From the NCBI GenBank assembly GCA_019454165.1, contig CP075367.1, forward strand, positions 503,971 to 567,970: a DNA stretch of 64,000 nt, read 5' to 3'. Under the pieces are notes generated by a model, which searched no databases, had not been told where the DNA came from, and saw nothing but the letters and a program-made list of their open reading frames with translations. Source of the DNA: Anaerolineales bacterium (GTDB taxonomy: Bacteria; Chloroflexota; Anaerolineae; Anaerolineales; UBA11579). A program made the position numbers and the translations under genes. The number at the start of each line of letters is the position of its first letter. Positions within the stretch are counted from its first letter, which is position 1. Shown piece by piece: positions 1-7,649 of the stretch.

Positions 1-336
1 CTCACGCATGTACTCGTGCACCTGGGCGGCGTACTGCTGGGCCTGCGGCTCATCAAAGCCCAGCGAGAGCAGGCTGCGCACGCCGTAGTTCACCCAGAAT
101 TCCTGCGTGCCTTCTTTGTAAGCGGTGATGTCGGCCTTGAGGTCATCTGAGCTGGCCCAGTACTGGTGCTCCCACAGCTGGCCGGCGCGGCGCTCGGCGG
201 GCGTGAGCGGGCGGCCGCGCAACGTTTCTGCAAAGTCAGAGATGAAGGCGTGGGCATGCGGCTCGTTGTAGCGCAGCGTGTCATCCAGGTCAAAGACGAT
301 CGTTCGGATAGGTTTCGGATCCAGGGGCTTAACCAC
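1..336 (-). CDS. HAD-family hydrolase, N-terminal part (runs off the window)
   Basis: This is the first 112 codons of a haloacid-dehalogenase-like phosphohydrolase; the rest lies before base 1. The frame opens with RTIVFDLDDTL, the HAD motif I that carries the nucleophilic Asp and the acid/base Asp two residues later, at about residues 14-18. A helical cap-like stretch follows (RPLTPAERRAGQLWEHQYW). I chose GTG at 336, which overlaps the end of moaA by a few bases and has GGAG about 12 bases upstream; a TTG one codon earlier is also possible. The gene is probably cotranscribed behind moaA. Substrate is unknown; spacing and cap look like the pyrimidine-nucleotidase/phosphoglycolate-phosphatase type, but the truncation prevents a firmer call. 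Confidence 0.72.
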   Translation of the reverse strand, partial: MVKPLDPKPIRTIVFDLDDTLRYNEPHAHAFISDFAETLRGRPLTPAERRAGQLWEHQYWASSDDLKADITAYKEGTQEFWVNYGVRSLLSLGFDEPQAQQYAAQVHEYMRE

Positions 337-1339
337 CAATGTAAGACATCTCCACTTTCGGCAGGGCTGCGGTGTTGGCTGAGCGCAGCTCAGAATAACG
401 GTCGGTGCGTTTTTGCCACACCGCGGCGATGGCGGCCTGCAGGGCGGCATCATCTGCGCCGCGGCGCAGCAGGCCGCGCAGGTCAGCCCCGCCTACCGCG
501 AACAGGCAGGTGAACAGCCGCCCGTCGGCCGAGATGCGCGCCCGGCTGCAATCTCCGCAGAACGGCTGCGATACGGAAGCGATGATGCCGATCTCGCCGC
601 TGCCGTCCGCGTAGCGGTAACGCTCGGCCACTTCGCCGCGGTAGTTGGCTTCTAATGGCTCCAGCGGCAACTCAGCCTGGATGAGGTCAACCATCTGGCG
701 GGCGGTGAGCACATCGTCCATACGCCAGCCGTTGCTGTGGCCTACGTCCATGTATTCGATCAGGCGCAGGATGTGCCCATGCTGGCGGAAGTAGCGCGCC
801 ATCGGCAGGATGGCATGCTCGTTCACGCCGCGCTTGACCACCATATTGACCTTGACCGGGGCGAAGCCGGCGCGGGCGCTTTCAGCGATCCACTCCAGCA
901 CGCGCTCGACCGGGAAGTCGACATCGTTCATGCGCTTAAAGGTTTCATCGTCCAGCGCGTCCAGGCTGACGGTCATACGCTTCAGGCCGGCCGCCTTCAG
1001 GCTGTGCACGCGCTCCAGTGGGAAGGAGCCATTGGTGGTCAGGGCAATGTCTTGCACGCCAGGCACCGACGCCAGGCGGGCGATCAGGCTCTCCAGGTCC
1101 TTGCGCATGAGCGGCTCGCCACCGGTGAGGCGCACTTTGCGCACGCCCAGCGCCACGAAAGCGCGGGTCACCTGCTCGATCTCGTCAAAGCTGAGCAGCT
1201 GCTCCTGCGGCAGGAACTGGTATTGCTTGCCAAAGACCTCTTTGGGCATGCAGTAGGTGCAGCGGAAATTGCAGCGATCAGTGACTGAGATGCGCAGGTC
1301 GTGCAGCGGGCGGGCGAATGTGTCTACCAGAGTACTCAT
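329..1339 (-). CDS. moaA: GTP 3',8-cyclase MoaA (molybdenum cofactor biosynthesis)
   Basis: Radical SAM enzyme of the first step of molybdopterin synthesis, rearranging GTP to 3',8-cyclo-GTP before MoaC acts. The N-terminal cluster motif CNFRCTYC is at residues 23-30. A second cysteine set (CGDCSRARI, then FTCLF) lies near the C-terminus and binds the auxiliary 4Fe-4S cluster. The protein ends in Gly-Gly, the conserved C-terminal tail of the family, and its 336 residues are a normal length. No other moa/moe gene is in the window. The ATG follows a hairpin plus T-run after only three bases and has no visible Shine-Dalgarno sequence, which suggests controlled expression. Confidence 0.95.
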   Translation of the reverse strand: MSTLVDTFARPLHDLRISVTDRCNFRCTYCMPKEVFGKQYQFLPQEQLLSFDEIEQVTRAFVALGVRKVRLTGGEPLMRKDLESLIARLASVPGVQDIALTTNGSFPLERVHSLKAAGLKRMTVSLDALDDETFKRMNDVDFPVERVLEWIAESARAGFAPVKVNMVVKRGVNEHAILPMARYFRQHGHILRLIEYMDVGHSNGWRMDDVLTARQMVDLIQAELPLEPLEANYRGEVAERYRYADGSGEIGIIASVSQPFCGDCSRARISADGRLFTCLFAVGGADLRGLLRRGADDAALQAAIAAVWQKRTDRYSELRSANTAALPKVEMSYIGG

Positions 1340-1342
1340 AAT

Positions 1343-1373
1343 AAAAAAGAGGCGCAGTGAAGCACTACGCCTC
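1343..1373 (-). terminator. Hairpin plus U-run directly before moaA (attenuator or terminator)
   Basis: On the minus strand GAGGCGTAGTG pairs with CACTGCGCCTC around a three-base loop (one mismatch) and is followed by six T, ending three bases before the moaA ATG. It looks like an intrinsic terminator. It may end the transcript of the gene at 1409-1951, but a TATAAT lies between that gene and the hairpin, so it may also attenuate moaA. Confidence 0.55.
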
Positions 1374-1394
1374 TGGTGATGCTCACTTAATGCG

Positions 1395-1400
1395 ATTATA
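1395..1400 (-). promoter_or_regulatory. Candidate -10 box for moaA
   Basis: Perfect TATAAT on the minus strand, about 56 bases upstream of the moaA ATG and inside the spacer after the preceding gene. No clear -35. A transcript from here would pass the hairpin at 1343-1373. Confidence 0.45.
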
Positions 1401-1408
1401 TCGCGCCG

Positions 1409-1951
1409 CTATTGCTCAATGATGTCTGGCTTGCGGCTGGCGCGCTTCTCCTGAAAGTTGCGCACCAGGATGGAAATGCCCACCGCGATCAGGATCAGCG
1501 GCCACAGGGTCGAAAGCCAGTCCGTGCCGCCCAGAATGCCGCTGAAGAAGATGAACAAGGCCGCGCTGAAAGCGACCGCGGTCAGGCCTTCACGCAGGCC
1601 GGCAAAGAAGCGGCCCTCCAGTAGATTCTTGATGAGCGTGCCCACGCCGATGAAGCCCGGGATCAGCGTCCACATATACGACCAGCTGCCCCAATCGCCC
1701 GATTGGTTCTGGTAGTAGAAGATGCCGCCCAGGCCAGCCAGGATGGCCGCCGGAACGGCGAGGCCGGGTGAGCGGAACAGCACGCTGAGCAGCAGCACCA
1801 GCGCACCCACGCCGACGAGCAGCATGGGCCACTCTACATCGAACTGGATGAGGCTGCCAAGCTCCGGGAAAAAACGCTGCGCCAGGAACCAGCCGCCGGC
1901 CAGCAGCAGCAAAACGCCGATGACGGCGTTGCCATTGCGATTCGTGTCCAT
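1409..1951 (-). CDS. Small multi-pass membrane protein, LiaF/DUF5668-like
   Basis: A 180-residue protein made almost entirely of hydrophobic segments, with about five to six predicted membrane spans. The first block (AVIGVLLLLAGGWFLAQRF followed by a W-P-x-x-L-x-G pattern) and the last (WPLILIAVGISILVRNF) both resemble the LiaI/LiaF-type transmembrane repeat, in which a Trp-Pro starts a helix ending in Gly-rich residues. There is no soluble domain, so no reaction can be proposed; related domains occur in envelope-stress sensing proteins. A good GGAGG precedes the ATG. It is spaced 58 bases from the moaA hairpin. Function is unknown. Confidence 0.7.
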   Translation of the reverse strand: MDTNRNGNAVIGVLLLLAGGWFLAQRFFPELGSLIQFDVEWPMLLVGVGALVLLLSVLFRSPGLAVPAAILAGLGGIFYYQNQSGDWGSWSYMWTLIPGFIGVGTLIKNLLEGRFFAGLREGLTAVAFSAALFIFFSGILGGTDWLSTLWPLILIAVGISILVRNFQEKRASRKPDIIEQ

Positions 1952-2001
1952 AGTGTTACCTCCAGCTTATATACGCAATATGCGCGTGCGCGTTGCGAAC
2001 G

Positions 2002-2919
2002 CTAGCCTTGCCTTTGTTTCGCCAAACGTTCGCGGAACACGCCCGCCACGCCCAGCAGCACCAACAGACTGCCGCCAATGGTGTAGACTGTGATCTCCTC
2101 ACCGAGTACAAAGAAGCCCAGTAGAAGAGCCAGCACGGGGTTGACGTAAGCATACGTCATCACGATGCGGGTGGGCAACAGCTTGAGCGCGATCACGTAT
2201 GAAGTAAACGCCAGCGTGCCGAAGATCACCAGATAGCCCCAGGCCAGCCAGGCTTCCGTGTTGGGGGTCGGCGCCGGTTCCTTGAGCAGCAGCGCCAGGA
2301 TGCCGAAGCCGATCGAGCCGAACAGCATTTGGTAGGCCGAGCTAACCCGCGGTGCAAGATCCAGCTGGTTGCGCGCCTGATACACCGAGCCGCTAGACCA
2401 GGCCATGGCCGCCACCAGCAGCGCCAGCGTGGCGATCGCATCCGCGTGCACCCCGCTGGATAGCGAAGGCAGCGTCAGCACCACGATGCCGCCGAAGCCG
2501 ATTAGCAGCGAAATGAACAACAATGGCGAAGGCAGCTTGCGATCCCACACCGCTTCCACCACCGCCGCCCATATGGGCGATGCGGCCACCAGCAGCGCCG
2601 CCAGGCCGGACTCGGTGCGCTGTTCAGCAAAGGTGACCAGCCCGTTGCCGGCTACCCACAGCAGGATGCCGGAGACCAGCAGGGTCAGCGCTTCCCGCCG
2701 GGTGATGCGGATGCGCTCTTTCTTGAAATAGCTCCAGGTGAACAGGATCAGGCAGCCGAGCGCGGCGCGCATCAGGCCCATGGTGAACGGCGGGAAGCCG
2801 GCGCCCTCGCGCACCGCGATGCGGATGGCCAGGTAGGTGCTGCTCCACACCAGGTAGACGACCAGCAGGTTGGCCAGCCCCGTGCGGTTCAAGCCCTGCG
2901 ATTGTGTATTGGTTTTCAT
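2002..2919 (-). CDS. EamA/DMT-family transporter
   Basis: A 305-residue inner-membrane protein of the drug/metabolite transporter superfamily, with the typical two EamA repeats of about five helices each. The first repeat starts near residue 15 (LLVVYLVWSSTYLAIRIAV), and the second begins near residue 165 and ends with LGEEITVYTIGGSLLVLLGV, the characteristic C-terminal helix pair. Members usually export amino acids, nucleosides or other small metabolites; the substrate cannot be read from sequence. It lies 11 bases after another EamA gene in the same direction, so the two are probably cotranscribed. Confidence 0.88.
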   Translation of the reverse strand: MKTNTQSQGLNRTGLANLLVVYLVWSSTYLAIRIAVREGAGFPPFTMGLMRAALGCLILFTWSYFKKERIRITRREALTLLVSGILLWVAGNGLVTFAEQRTESGLAALLVAASPIWAAVVEAVWDRKLPSPLLFISLLIGFGGIVVLTLPSLSSGVHADAIATLALLVAAMAWSSGSVYQARNQLDLAPRVSSAYQMLFGSIGFGILALLLKEPAPTPNTEAWLAWGYLVIFGTLAFTSYVIALKLLPTRIVMTYAYVNPVLALLLGFFVLGEEITVYTIGGSLLVLLGVAGVFRERLAKQRQG

Positions 2920-2930
2920 CGTTCCTCAGT

Positions 2931-3824
2931 TTACTTCGCCGCGGCCACGCTGTGCACGCGGCTGCGATGCACGATCACAACGCCGAGCAGGACCGCCAGC
3001 GCGCCCAGCCACTCGCCGCGTGACAGCCATTCGCCCAGGATCGGCCCGGCGATGATGGCGGTCAGGATGGGTTGGCTCAGCAGCGTAGGCGACACCATGG
3101 ATGCGGGCAGGTGGCCCTGCGCATAGTTCAGCAGCATCCAGCCGCCGCCTTGCACGAACAGCCCAAGCATGAGCAGGTAAATGTACGTCTGCTGCGAATA
3201 GCCGGTCAGCGGCGCGCCCACAGCCACGCAGAAAATCAGCAACAGCACGCTGCCCACTGCCGCCGTAAGCCAGAAGAACGAGAAGGTGTCGAGCTGCTCG
3301 CGCCCGCGTTGCGCCACCAGCATATAGGCGGCATAGAAGAACGAGCCGATCAGGCCCAGCATGCCGCCGCGGTTGATCTCGAACTCTGCGCCCAGATCGA
3401 GCCCCAGCACGATCAGCGCGCCCAGCATGGCCAGCACCAGCCCCAGCCAGAAGGTCGGCTTTAGCTTCTCACGGAAGATAAAGAACGCGCCCAGCCCTAC
3501 CCACAGCGGGGCGGCATTGCCCAACAGGGTGGGGATGGTGGCGCCACCGTAGTTGACCCCGCTGGACCATACGGCCAGATCGATCGCCAGGAACAGGCCG
3601 GCCAGCCCGCCCAGCCACAGGCCGCGCCGGGTCAGCGGGGGCTGCTTGCGCCGGCTGAGCGCGAAGGGCACGGCCAACGCCACCGCGGCGATGCCCATGC
3701 GGTACAGGCTGGTCACGCTGCCGGGCGTTTCGGCCAGGCGGGTGAAGATGGCTGAAGTGGCAATGATCATCGTGCCCAGGGCCAGCGCCAGGTAGGCTTT
3801 CCAGAGCGATTTGGGTTCAGACAT
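2931..3824 (-). CDS. EamA/DMT-family transporter (second copy)
   Basis: A 297-residue, about ten-helix EamA transporter and the first gene of a pair with the one at 2002-2919. The N-terminal repeat begins LALGTMIIATSAIFTRLAETPG, a common DMT opening in which the second helix faces the exported substrate. The second repeat ends GEWLSRGEWLGALAVLLGVVIV. The two paralogues are clearly diverged, so this is not a recent duplication, and they may act separately or as a heteromer. A TAGAAT sits nine bases upstream of the ATG, implying a very short leader. Substrate unknown. Confidence 0.88.
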   Translation of the reverse strand: MSEPKSLWKAYLALALGTMIIATSAIFTRLAETPGSVTSLYRMGIAAVALAVPFALSRRKQPPLTRRGLWLGGLAGLFLAIDLAVWSSGVNYGGATIPTLLGNAAPLWVGLGAFFIFREKLKPTFWLGLVLAMLGALIVLGLDLGAEFEINRGGMLGLIGSFFYAAYMLVAQRGREQLDTFSFFWLTAAVGSVLLLIFCVAVGAPLTGYSQQTYIYLLMLGLFVQGGGWMLLNYAQGHLPASMVSPTLLSQPILTAIIAGPILGEWLSRGEWLGALAVLLGVVIVHRSRVHSVAAAK

Positions 3825-3833
3825 AAGCCTCGG

Positions 3834-3948
3834 ATTCTAATTGATGAAGCTCTATAGGAACACCGGCACAGGCTGGCGAGTTGCTTCGTTTGCTAATTCA
3901 GTTCTGATATTCGCTCACTAAAATTGAAAATACTCGCACAGGTATAAT
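3834..3948. promoter_or_regulatory. Divergent -10 boxes between the EamA pair and the DUF1232 pair
   Basis: On the minus strand TAGAAT (3839-3834) lies nine bases from the EamA start at 3824. On the plus strand TATAAT (3943-3948) lies about 35 bases before the DUF1232 start at 3983. TTGAAA at 3924-3929 is too close (13 bases) to be a standard -35. Confidence 0.5.
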
Positions 3949-3982
3949 GCCTTAAGTGCGAGTGCCAGGAGGCATCACAAAA

Positions 3983-4285
3983 ATGGAAGACAACAACAAG
4001 CCTGAAATACTGGTGGAGCGTGACCAACGCGGCGCACCCAGCGGCCTGGGTACTCAATTCAAGCTTTTGCTGCGGCTCATGCGTGACCCGCGCGTTAGCC
4101 CGCTGCTCAAAGTCCTGCCGGTCGGCGCGGTGGTCTACCTGTTCTCGCCTGACCTACTGCCCATGATCCTGGACGATGCCGTCGTGCTGGGCGTGGGCTT
4201 CTATGCATTCCTTGAGTTGTGCCCGCCGGATGTTGTGGCCGAGCACCGCGCCGCGCTGGCCGCCGAAGCGGCGAGAGGCAGCTAA
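3983..4285 (+). CDS. DUF1232 (YkvA-like) membrane-associated protein
   Basis: A 100-residue protein with the DUF1232 core at about residues 35-85: SPLLKVLPVGAVVYLFSPDLLP, where the conserved Y-x-x-SP-D pattern marks the turn between two hydrophobic helices, then LDDAVVLGVGFYAFLELCP. A GTG lies 27 bases further upstream in frame, but AGGAGG at 3967-3972 is placed ten bases before this ATG, so I start here. The next gene is a paralogue four bases downstream. Function of the domain is not established; in several bacteria it is linked to membrane stress. Confidence 0.82.
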   Translation: MEDNNKPEILVERDQRGAPSGLGTQFKLLLRLMRDPRVSPLLKVLPVGAVVYLFSPDLLPMILDDAVVLGVGFYAFLELCPPDVVAEHRAALAAEAARGS

Positions 4286-4288
4286 CCC

Positions 4289-4636
4289 ATGCAATATTTG
4301 CAGAGATTCCTTCCCCCGGGCGGCGGTGGCCGCATGGCCGATTTCCTCAACCAGTTCCGCCTGACCTGGCGTCTGATCCGTGACAAGCGGGTCAACACGC
4401 TCTACAAGCTCATCCCCTTTGCTTCGCTGCTGTATCTCATCTCGCCGCTGGATTTTGCCATCCCGCTGCTCGACGATGTGGCTGTATTGTGGGTGGGCAC
4501 TTCCATCTTCACTGAGCTGTGCCCCACCGATGTGGTGGAAGAGCACCGCGCCGCGCTGGCCAAAGGCGGCCGCCGCGCCCAGATCAAAATAGACGAAGGC
4601 GATGTGATGGACGGCGACTACACGGAGAAAGAATAA
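4289..4636 (+). CDS. DUF1232 (YkvA-like) protein, tandem paralogue
   Basis: A 115-residue second copy of the DUF1232 domain with the same features: TLYKLIPFASLLYLISPLDFAIP, then LLDDVAVLWVGTSIFTELCPTDVVEEHRAAL, nearly the same tail as its neighbour (CPPDVVAEHRAAL). An ancient tandem duplication is the simplest explanation. It has an extra hydrophilic C-terminus of about 25 residues rich in Lys, Arg, Glu and Asp. GAGAGG upstream serves as its binding site. Its stop TAA overlaps the apparent AUA start of the sugar-dehydrogenase gene, so the two are probably translationally coupled. Function unknown. Confidence 0.82.
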   Translation: MQYLQRFLPPGGGGRMADFLNQFRLTWRLIRDKRVNTLYKLIPFASLLYLISPLDFAIPLLDDVAVLWVGTSIFTELCPTDVVEEHRAALAKGGRRAQIKIDEGDVMDGDYTEKE

Positions 4637-5886
4637 AAAACCTACTACGCCTGTTGCCCCTGGTCCTCCTGCTGGCGGCCTGCTACAACCGCCCCGCCCC
4701 CAGCACGGCTCCGTCTGAACCGGTGATCTCTACGCCGGTATCGGCCGCCCCCAGTGACACGGAGCCGGCCGAACAAGCCACGCTGGCTATTGATAAGGAC
4801 CAGACCGCCGCGGTGGGCTTTGCCAACCCGGCGGACTACAGCTGGAACCTGGTGAGCCAGGGTTTTGCCCAGCCGCTGCTGGCAACCCACGCGGGCGATG
4901 GCAGCGGGCGCCTGTTCATTGTGGAGCAGCAAGGTGTGATCGCCGTGGTTGAGAACGGCCAGCGTCTGGCCGAACCTTTTCTGGATATTCGTTTCGAGGT
5001 CGGCAGCAATGGCAACGAGCAGGGTCTGCTCGGCTTGGCCTTTCATCCCGATTACGAAAACAATGGCTACTTTTATGTGAACTACACCGGCCTGGGCGGC
5101 AATACGGTCATCTCGCGCTTCCAGGTCTCCGCGGATCGCAACGTTGCGGATGTGGATAGCGAAGCGCCGATCCTGTACATCGCCCAGCCGTACGCCAACC
5201 ACAACAGCGGCCATATTGAGTTTGGCCCGGATGGCTATCTGTACATCGGCAGCGGCGACGGCGGCTCCGGCGGCGACCCGCAGAACAACGGGCAGTCGCT
5301 TGAGACCCTGCTGGGCAAGATCTTGCGCATCGATGTGAATGTGGATGGCCCCTACGGCATCCCGGCCGACAATCCGTTCGTGTCCGGTGGCTTGAACGAG
5401 ATCTGGGCTTATGGTTTGCGCAATCCGTGGCGCTTTAGCTTTGATACCGCCACCGGCGATCTATACATTGCCGATGTCGGCCAGGGCGAGTGGGAAGAAG
5501 TGCACATGCTGCCCGCCGGCACGGGCAACGGCGCCAACCTGGGCTGGAAGTATTACGAAGGCACGCACCCCTACGAAGGCACACCGCCCGATGGGCTGGA
5601 GCTCGATTTCCCGGTCGTGGAATATGACCATGCCTCGCGCTGCTCCATCACCGGCGGCTACGTTTACCGTGGCGCCAATTTGCCAGAATGGAATGGCATC
5701 TACTTCTATGGAGACTTTTGCTCCGGTGAGGTGATGGGCATGTACCAGGGCGCAGACGGTGTGTGGAACTCGCAGGTGCTGTGGGACACTCAGGCACTGA
5801 TCACGTCCTTCGGTCTGGACGAAGCCGGTGAACTGTACCTGGTGGACCGCAACGGCGGTATATACCAACTCCAAGCCAACAACTAA
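4633..5886 (+). CDS. PQQ-dependent glucose/sorbosone dehydrogenase-like lipoprotein (apparent AUA start)
   Basis: A 417-residue beta-propeller protein of the glucose/sorbosone dehydrogenase family (GSDH, YliI-like), expected to oxidise sugars with PQQ on the outside of the cell. The mature domain starts near residue 75 with LVSQGFAQPLLATHAGDGSGRLF; other family blocks are EQGLLGLAFHPDY, NHNSGHIEFGPDGYLYIGSGDGG, AYGLRNPWRFSFD and DVGQGEWEEV. The signal KNLLRLLPLVLLLAAC ends in a lipobox. No ATG, GTG or TTG lies where the signal needs one: AUA at 4633 is preceded by GGAG with five bases between and overlaps the upstream TAA. The next in-frame ATG upstream (4519) is buried in the preceding gene and gives an arginine-rich, non-signal N-terminus. 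Catalytic role is inferred from family. Confidence 0.85.
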   Translation: MKNLLRLLPLVLLLAACYNRPAPSTAPSEPVISTPVSAAPSDTEPAEQATLAIDKDQTAAVGFANPADYSWNLVSQGFAQPLLATHAGDGSGRLFIVEQQGVIAVVENGQRLAEPFLDIRFEVGSNGNEQGLLGLAFHPDYENNGYFYVNYTGLGGNTVISRFQVSADRNVADVDSEAPILYIAQPYANHNSGHIEFGPDGYLYIGSGDGGSGGDPQNNGQSLETLLGKILRIDVNVDGPYGIPADNPFVSGGLNEIWAYGLRNPWRFSFDTATGDLYIADVGQGEWEEVHMLPAGTGNGANLGWKYYEGTHPYEGTPPDGLELDFPVVEYDHASRCSITGGYVYRGANLPEWNGIYFYGDFCSGEVMGMYQGADGVWNSQVLWDTQALITSFGLDEAGELYLVDRNGGIYQLQANN

Positions 5887-5896
5887 ACTCAGCAGC

Positions 5897-6802
5897 ATGG
5901 CGGCATCCAACCCAACTGCTGATATCGTGGTCGTCTACAACCCGCATTCCAGTGCGGCCAACGAGGCGCGCCTGCGCAATACGATCGAGCGCGCCTTCGG
6001 CGCCCGCCCGGTGGACTTTTGCGAATGCAGCCCGCAGGCCGATATGCAGGCCCGCCTGGCCCCCTGGCTGGCGGGCGGCGTGCGCCTGGTGATCGCCGCC
6101 GGCGGCGACGGCACCATCTCGGATGTGGCGGAAGCGCTGGTCGGCACGGAGGTGGTGCTCGGCATCCTGCCGCAGGGCACCAGCAATGTGCTGGCACGTG
6201 AGCTCAAGCTCCCTTTGCAAATGGAGGCGGCTGCCCGCATTCTTGCGGGCGAGTACGCCGTGCGCAAGATCGATGTCTTGCGGGCCGGTGACAGCGTGTG
6301 CGTGCTGGGCGTCAGTGTTGGCCTGAGCGCGCAAGCCATGCAGGACACTGGCCGCGGCCAAAAACGCCTGCTCGGCCCGTGGGCCTACTGGCTCACCTTC
6401 GCTCGTCATTTCTTTGGTTTGCGTTCGCACTTGTTCACCGTGGAGCTGGACGGCTACGCCACCCAATTGCGCTCCACCGACGTGCTGGCCATGAATGTGG
6501 GTACGATCGCCTTCCGCGCCATCCGCTGGGGGCCGGACGTCAAGCCAGACGACGGCCTGCTGGATTTTTGCTTCCTGTGGGCGCGCAATGGTTTGGAATA
6601 TGCGCTCACGATCCTTAGCTTTGCGCTGCGCCTCTATACGCGCAACGAGCGCGTGAACGTGGTGCCGCTGGAGCGCAGCCTGCGCATCGTGCAGCCGGAG
6701 GGGCTGCTGGTTCAGGGGGATGGAGATGTGATCGGCGTGACGCCGATCACGATCACGCTGGAAAAAGAAGCGCTCAATATTGCTGTGCCGCCCAGCGCCT
6801 AA
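5897..6802 (+). CDS. Diacylglycerol/sphingosine kinase-family lipid kinase
   Basis: A 301-residue lipid kinase of the DAGK catalytic family (LCB5/YegS/DgkB-like). Residues 8-16 (DIVVVYNPHSS) and the nucleotide-binding loop AAGGDGTISDVAEAL at about 70-84 are diagnostic, as is ILPQGTSNVLARELKLP just after. The C-terminal half forms the beta-rich lipid-binding domain. It should phosphorylate a membrane lipid such as diacylglycerol or undecaprenol-type substrate at the inner membrane; which one is not visible. ATG at 5897 is 11 bases after the stop of the sugar-dehydrogenase gene, so cotranscription is likely. Its stop overlaps the convergent methyltransferase gene by four bases. Confidence 0.88.
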   Translation: MAASNPTADIVVVYNPHSSAANEARLRNTIERAFGARPVDFCECSPQADMQARLAPWLAGGVRLVIAAGGDGTISDVAEALVGTEVVLGILPQGTSNVLARELKLPLQMEAAARILAGEYAVRKIDVLRAGDSVCVLGVSVGLSAQAMQDTGRGQKRLLGPWAYWLTFARHFFGLRSHLFTVELDGYATQLRSTDVLAMNVGTIAFRAIRWGPDVKPDDGLLDFCFLWARNGLEYALTILSFALRLYTRNERVNVVPLERSLRIVQPEGLLVQGDGDVIGVTPITITLEKEALNIAVPPSA

Positions 6803-7581
6803 GCCTTCGGGCGGCGCTGGCGTACGGCTTCGAACAGCAGCAGGCTGCCGGCGGTAGCCGCGTTCAGTGATTCGATCTGGCCGGGCATGCGGATCTGGAT
6901 CGGCTCTGCGCCCAGGCCGCGCGCCTCCGCGCTGGGGCCATTCGCCTCGCCGCCCACGATGAACGCAAGCTTGCGGGTCAGATCCACTTCGTCAAAGGGG
7001 CGGCCGATGTTGGCCTCGGCCAGCATCGGGTGCAGGCCGTGTTCGGCGAGAAGATCGCGGATGGCGACCCAGTCCAACTCGAGCACCGGCAGGCGCAGTT
7101 GGGCGCCCATGCCGCCGCGCAGCACCTTGGGCGCGAACGGGTCTACGCAGCCAGGCGCCAGCACGGCGGCGTGCGCACCGGCGGCGGCCGCGCTGCGCAG
7201 CAGCGTGCCTACGTTGCCGGGGTCGTTGACGCGATCCAGGATGACCACCAGGTCAAGGGCGGCGGCCAGCGCCACCGGCTGGCGCTGCACTTCCAGCAGC
7301 AGGCCGGCTGGGGTCGTGGTGTCGCTTGCGGCTTCCATCACGCTGCCGGTGACTTCTTCCATCTCTGCGCCGGCGTTCTTGAATGCGGTCACCAGCTCCA
7401 TGCCGCGCGGGTCCAGTTCCGCTGTATAGAAGCCTTGCTTCACCTTCCAACCCGCCGCCAGCACTTCTTCGGCCAGGCGCACGCCCTCCACGACAAAGGC
7501 GTTGGCCTGGCGGCGCTCCTTGGCGCGGCCTTGCAAGGCGCGGATATGCTGCACGCGCGGGTTTTGAGTAGAACTGATCAT
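6799..7581 (-). CDS. TrmH/SpoU-family RNA 2'-O-methyltransferase
   Basis: A 260-residue SPOUT methyltransferase that should transfer a methyl group from SAM to a ribose 2'-OH in rRNA or tRNA. The N-terminal substrate-binding region starts SSTQNPRVQHIRALQGR, typical of the RlmB/TsnR-like YsgA branch. The three SPOUT motifs are DRVNDPGNVGTLLRSAAAAG, FIVGGEANGP and IRMPGQIESLNAATAGSLL, which together form the trefoil knot. ATG at 7581 was chosen because the upstream extension is not conserved-looking and because TACAAT ends six bases before it, so the mRNA is probably leaderless. The exact RNA target is unknown. Confidence 0.9.
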   Translation of the reverse strand: MISSTQNPRVQHIRALQGRAKERRQANAFVVEGVRLAEEVLAAGWKVKQGFYTAELDPRGMELVTAFKNAGAEMEEVTGSVMEAASDTTTPAGLLLEVQRQPVALAAALDLVVILDRVNDPGNVGTLLRSAAAAGAHAAVLAPGCVDPFAPKVLRGGMGAQLRLPVLELDWVAIRDLLAEHGLHPMLAEANIGRPFDEVDLTRKLAFIVGGEANGPSAEARGLGAEPIQIRMPGQIESLNAATAGSLLLFEAVRQRRPKA

Positions 7582-7587
7582 GCGCCT

Positions 7588-7632
7588 ATTGTAGTGCTGC
7601 GTTGTGAAGCAGCGCAAGCATGCATGTAGAAT
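7588..7632. promoter_or_regulatory. Divergent -10 boxes, methyltransferase and M29 peptidase
   Basis: Minus strand TACAAT at 7593-7588 lies six bases from the methyltransferase ATG (leaderless arrangement). Plus strand TAGAAT at 7627-7632 lies 17 bases before the peptidase ATG, which has its own GGAGG. An inverted repeat GCTGC/GCAGC sits between them. Confidence 0.5.
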
Positions 7633-7649
7633 ATCGCTTTGGAGGAACC

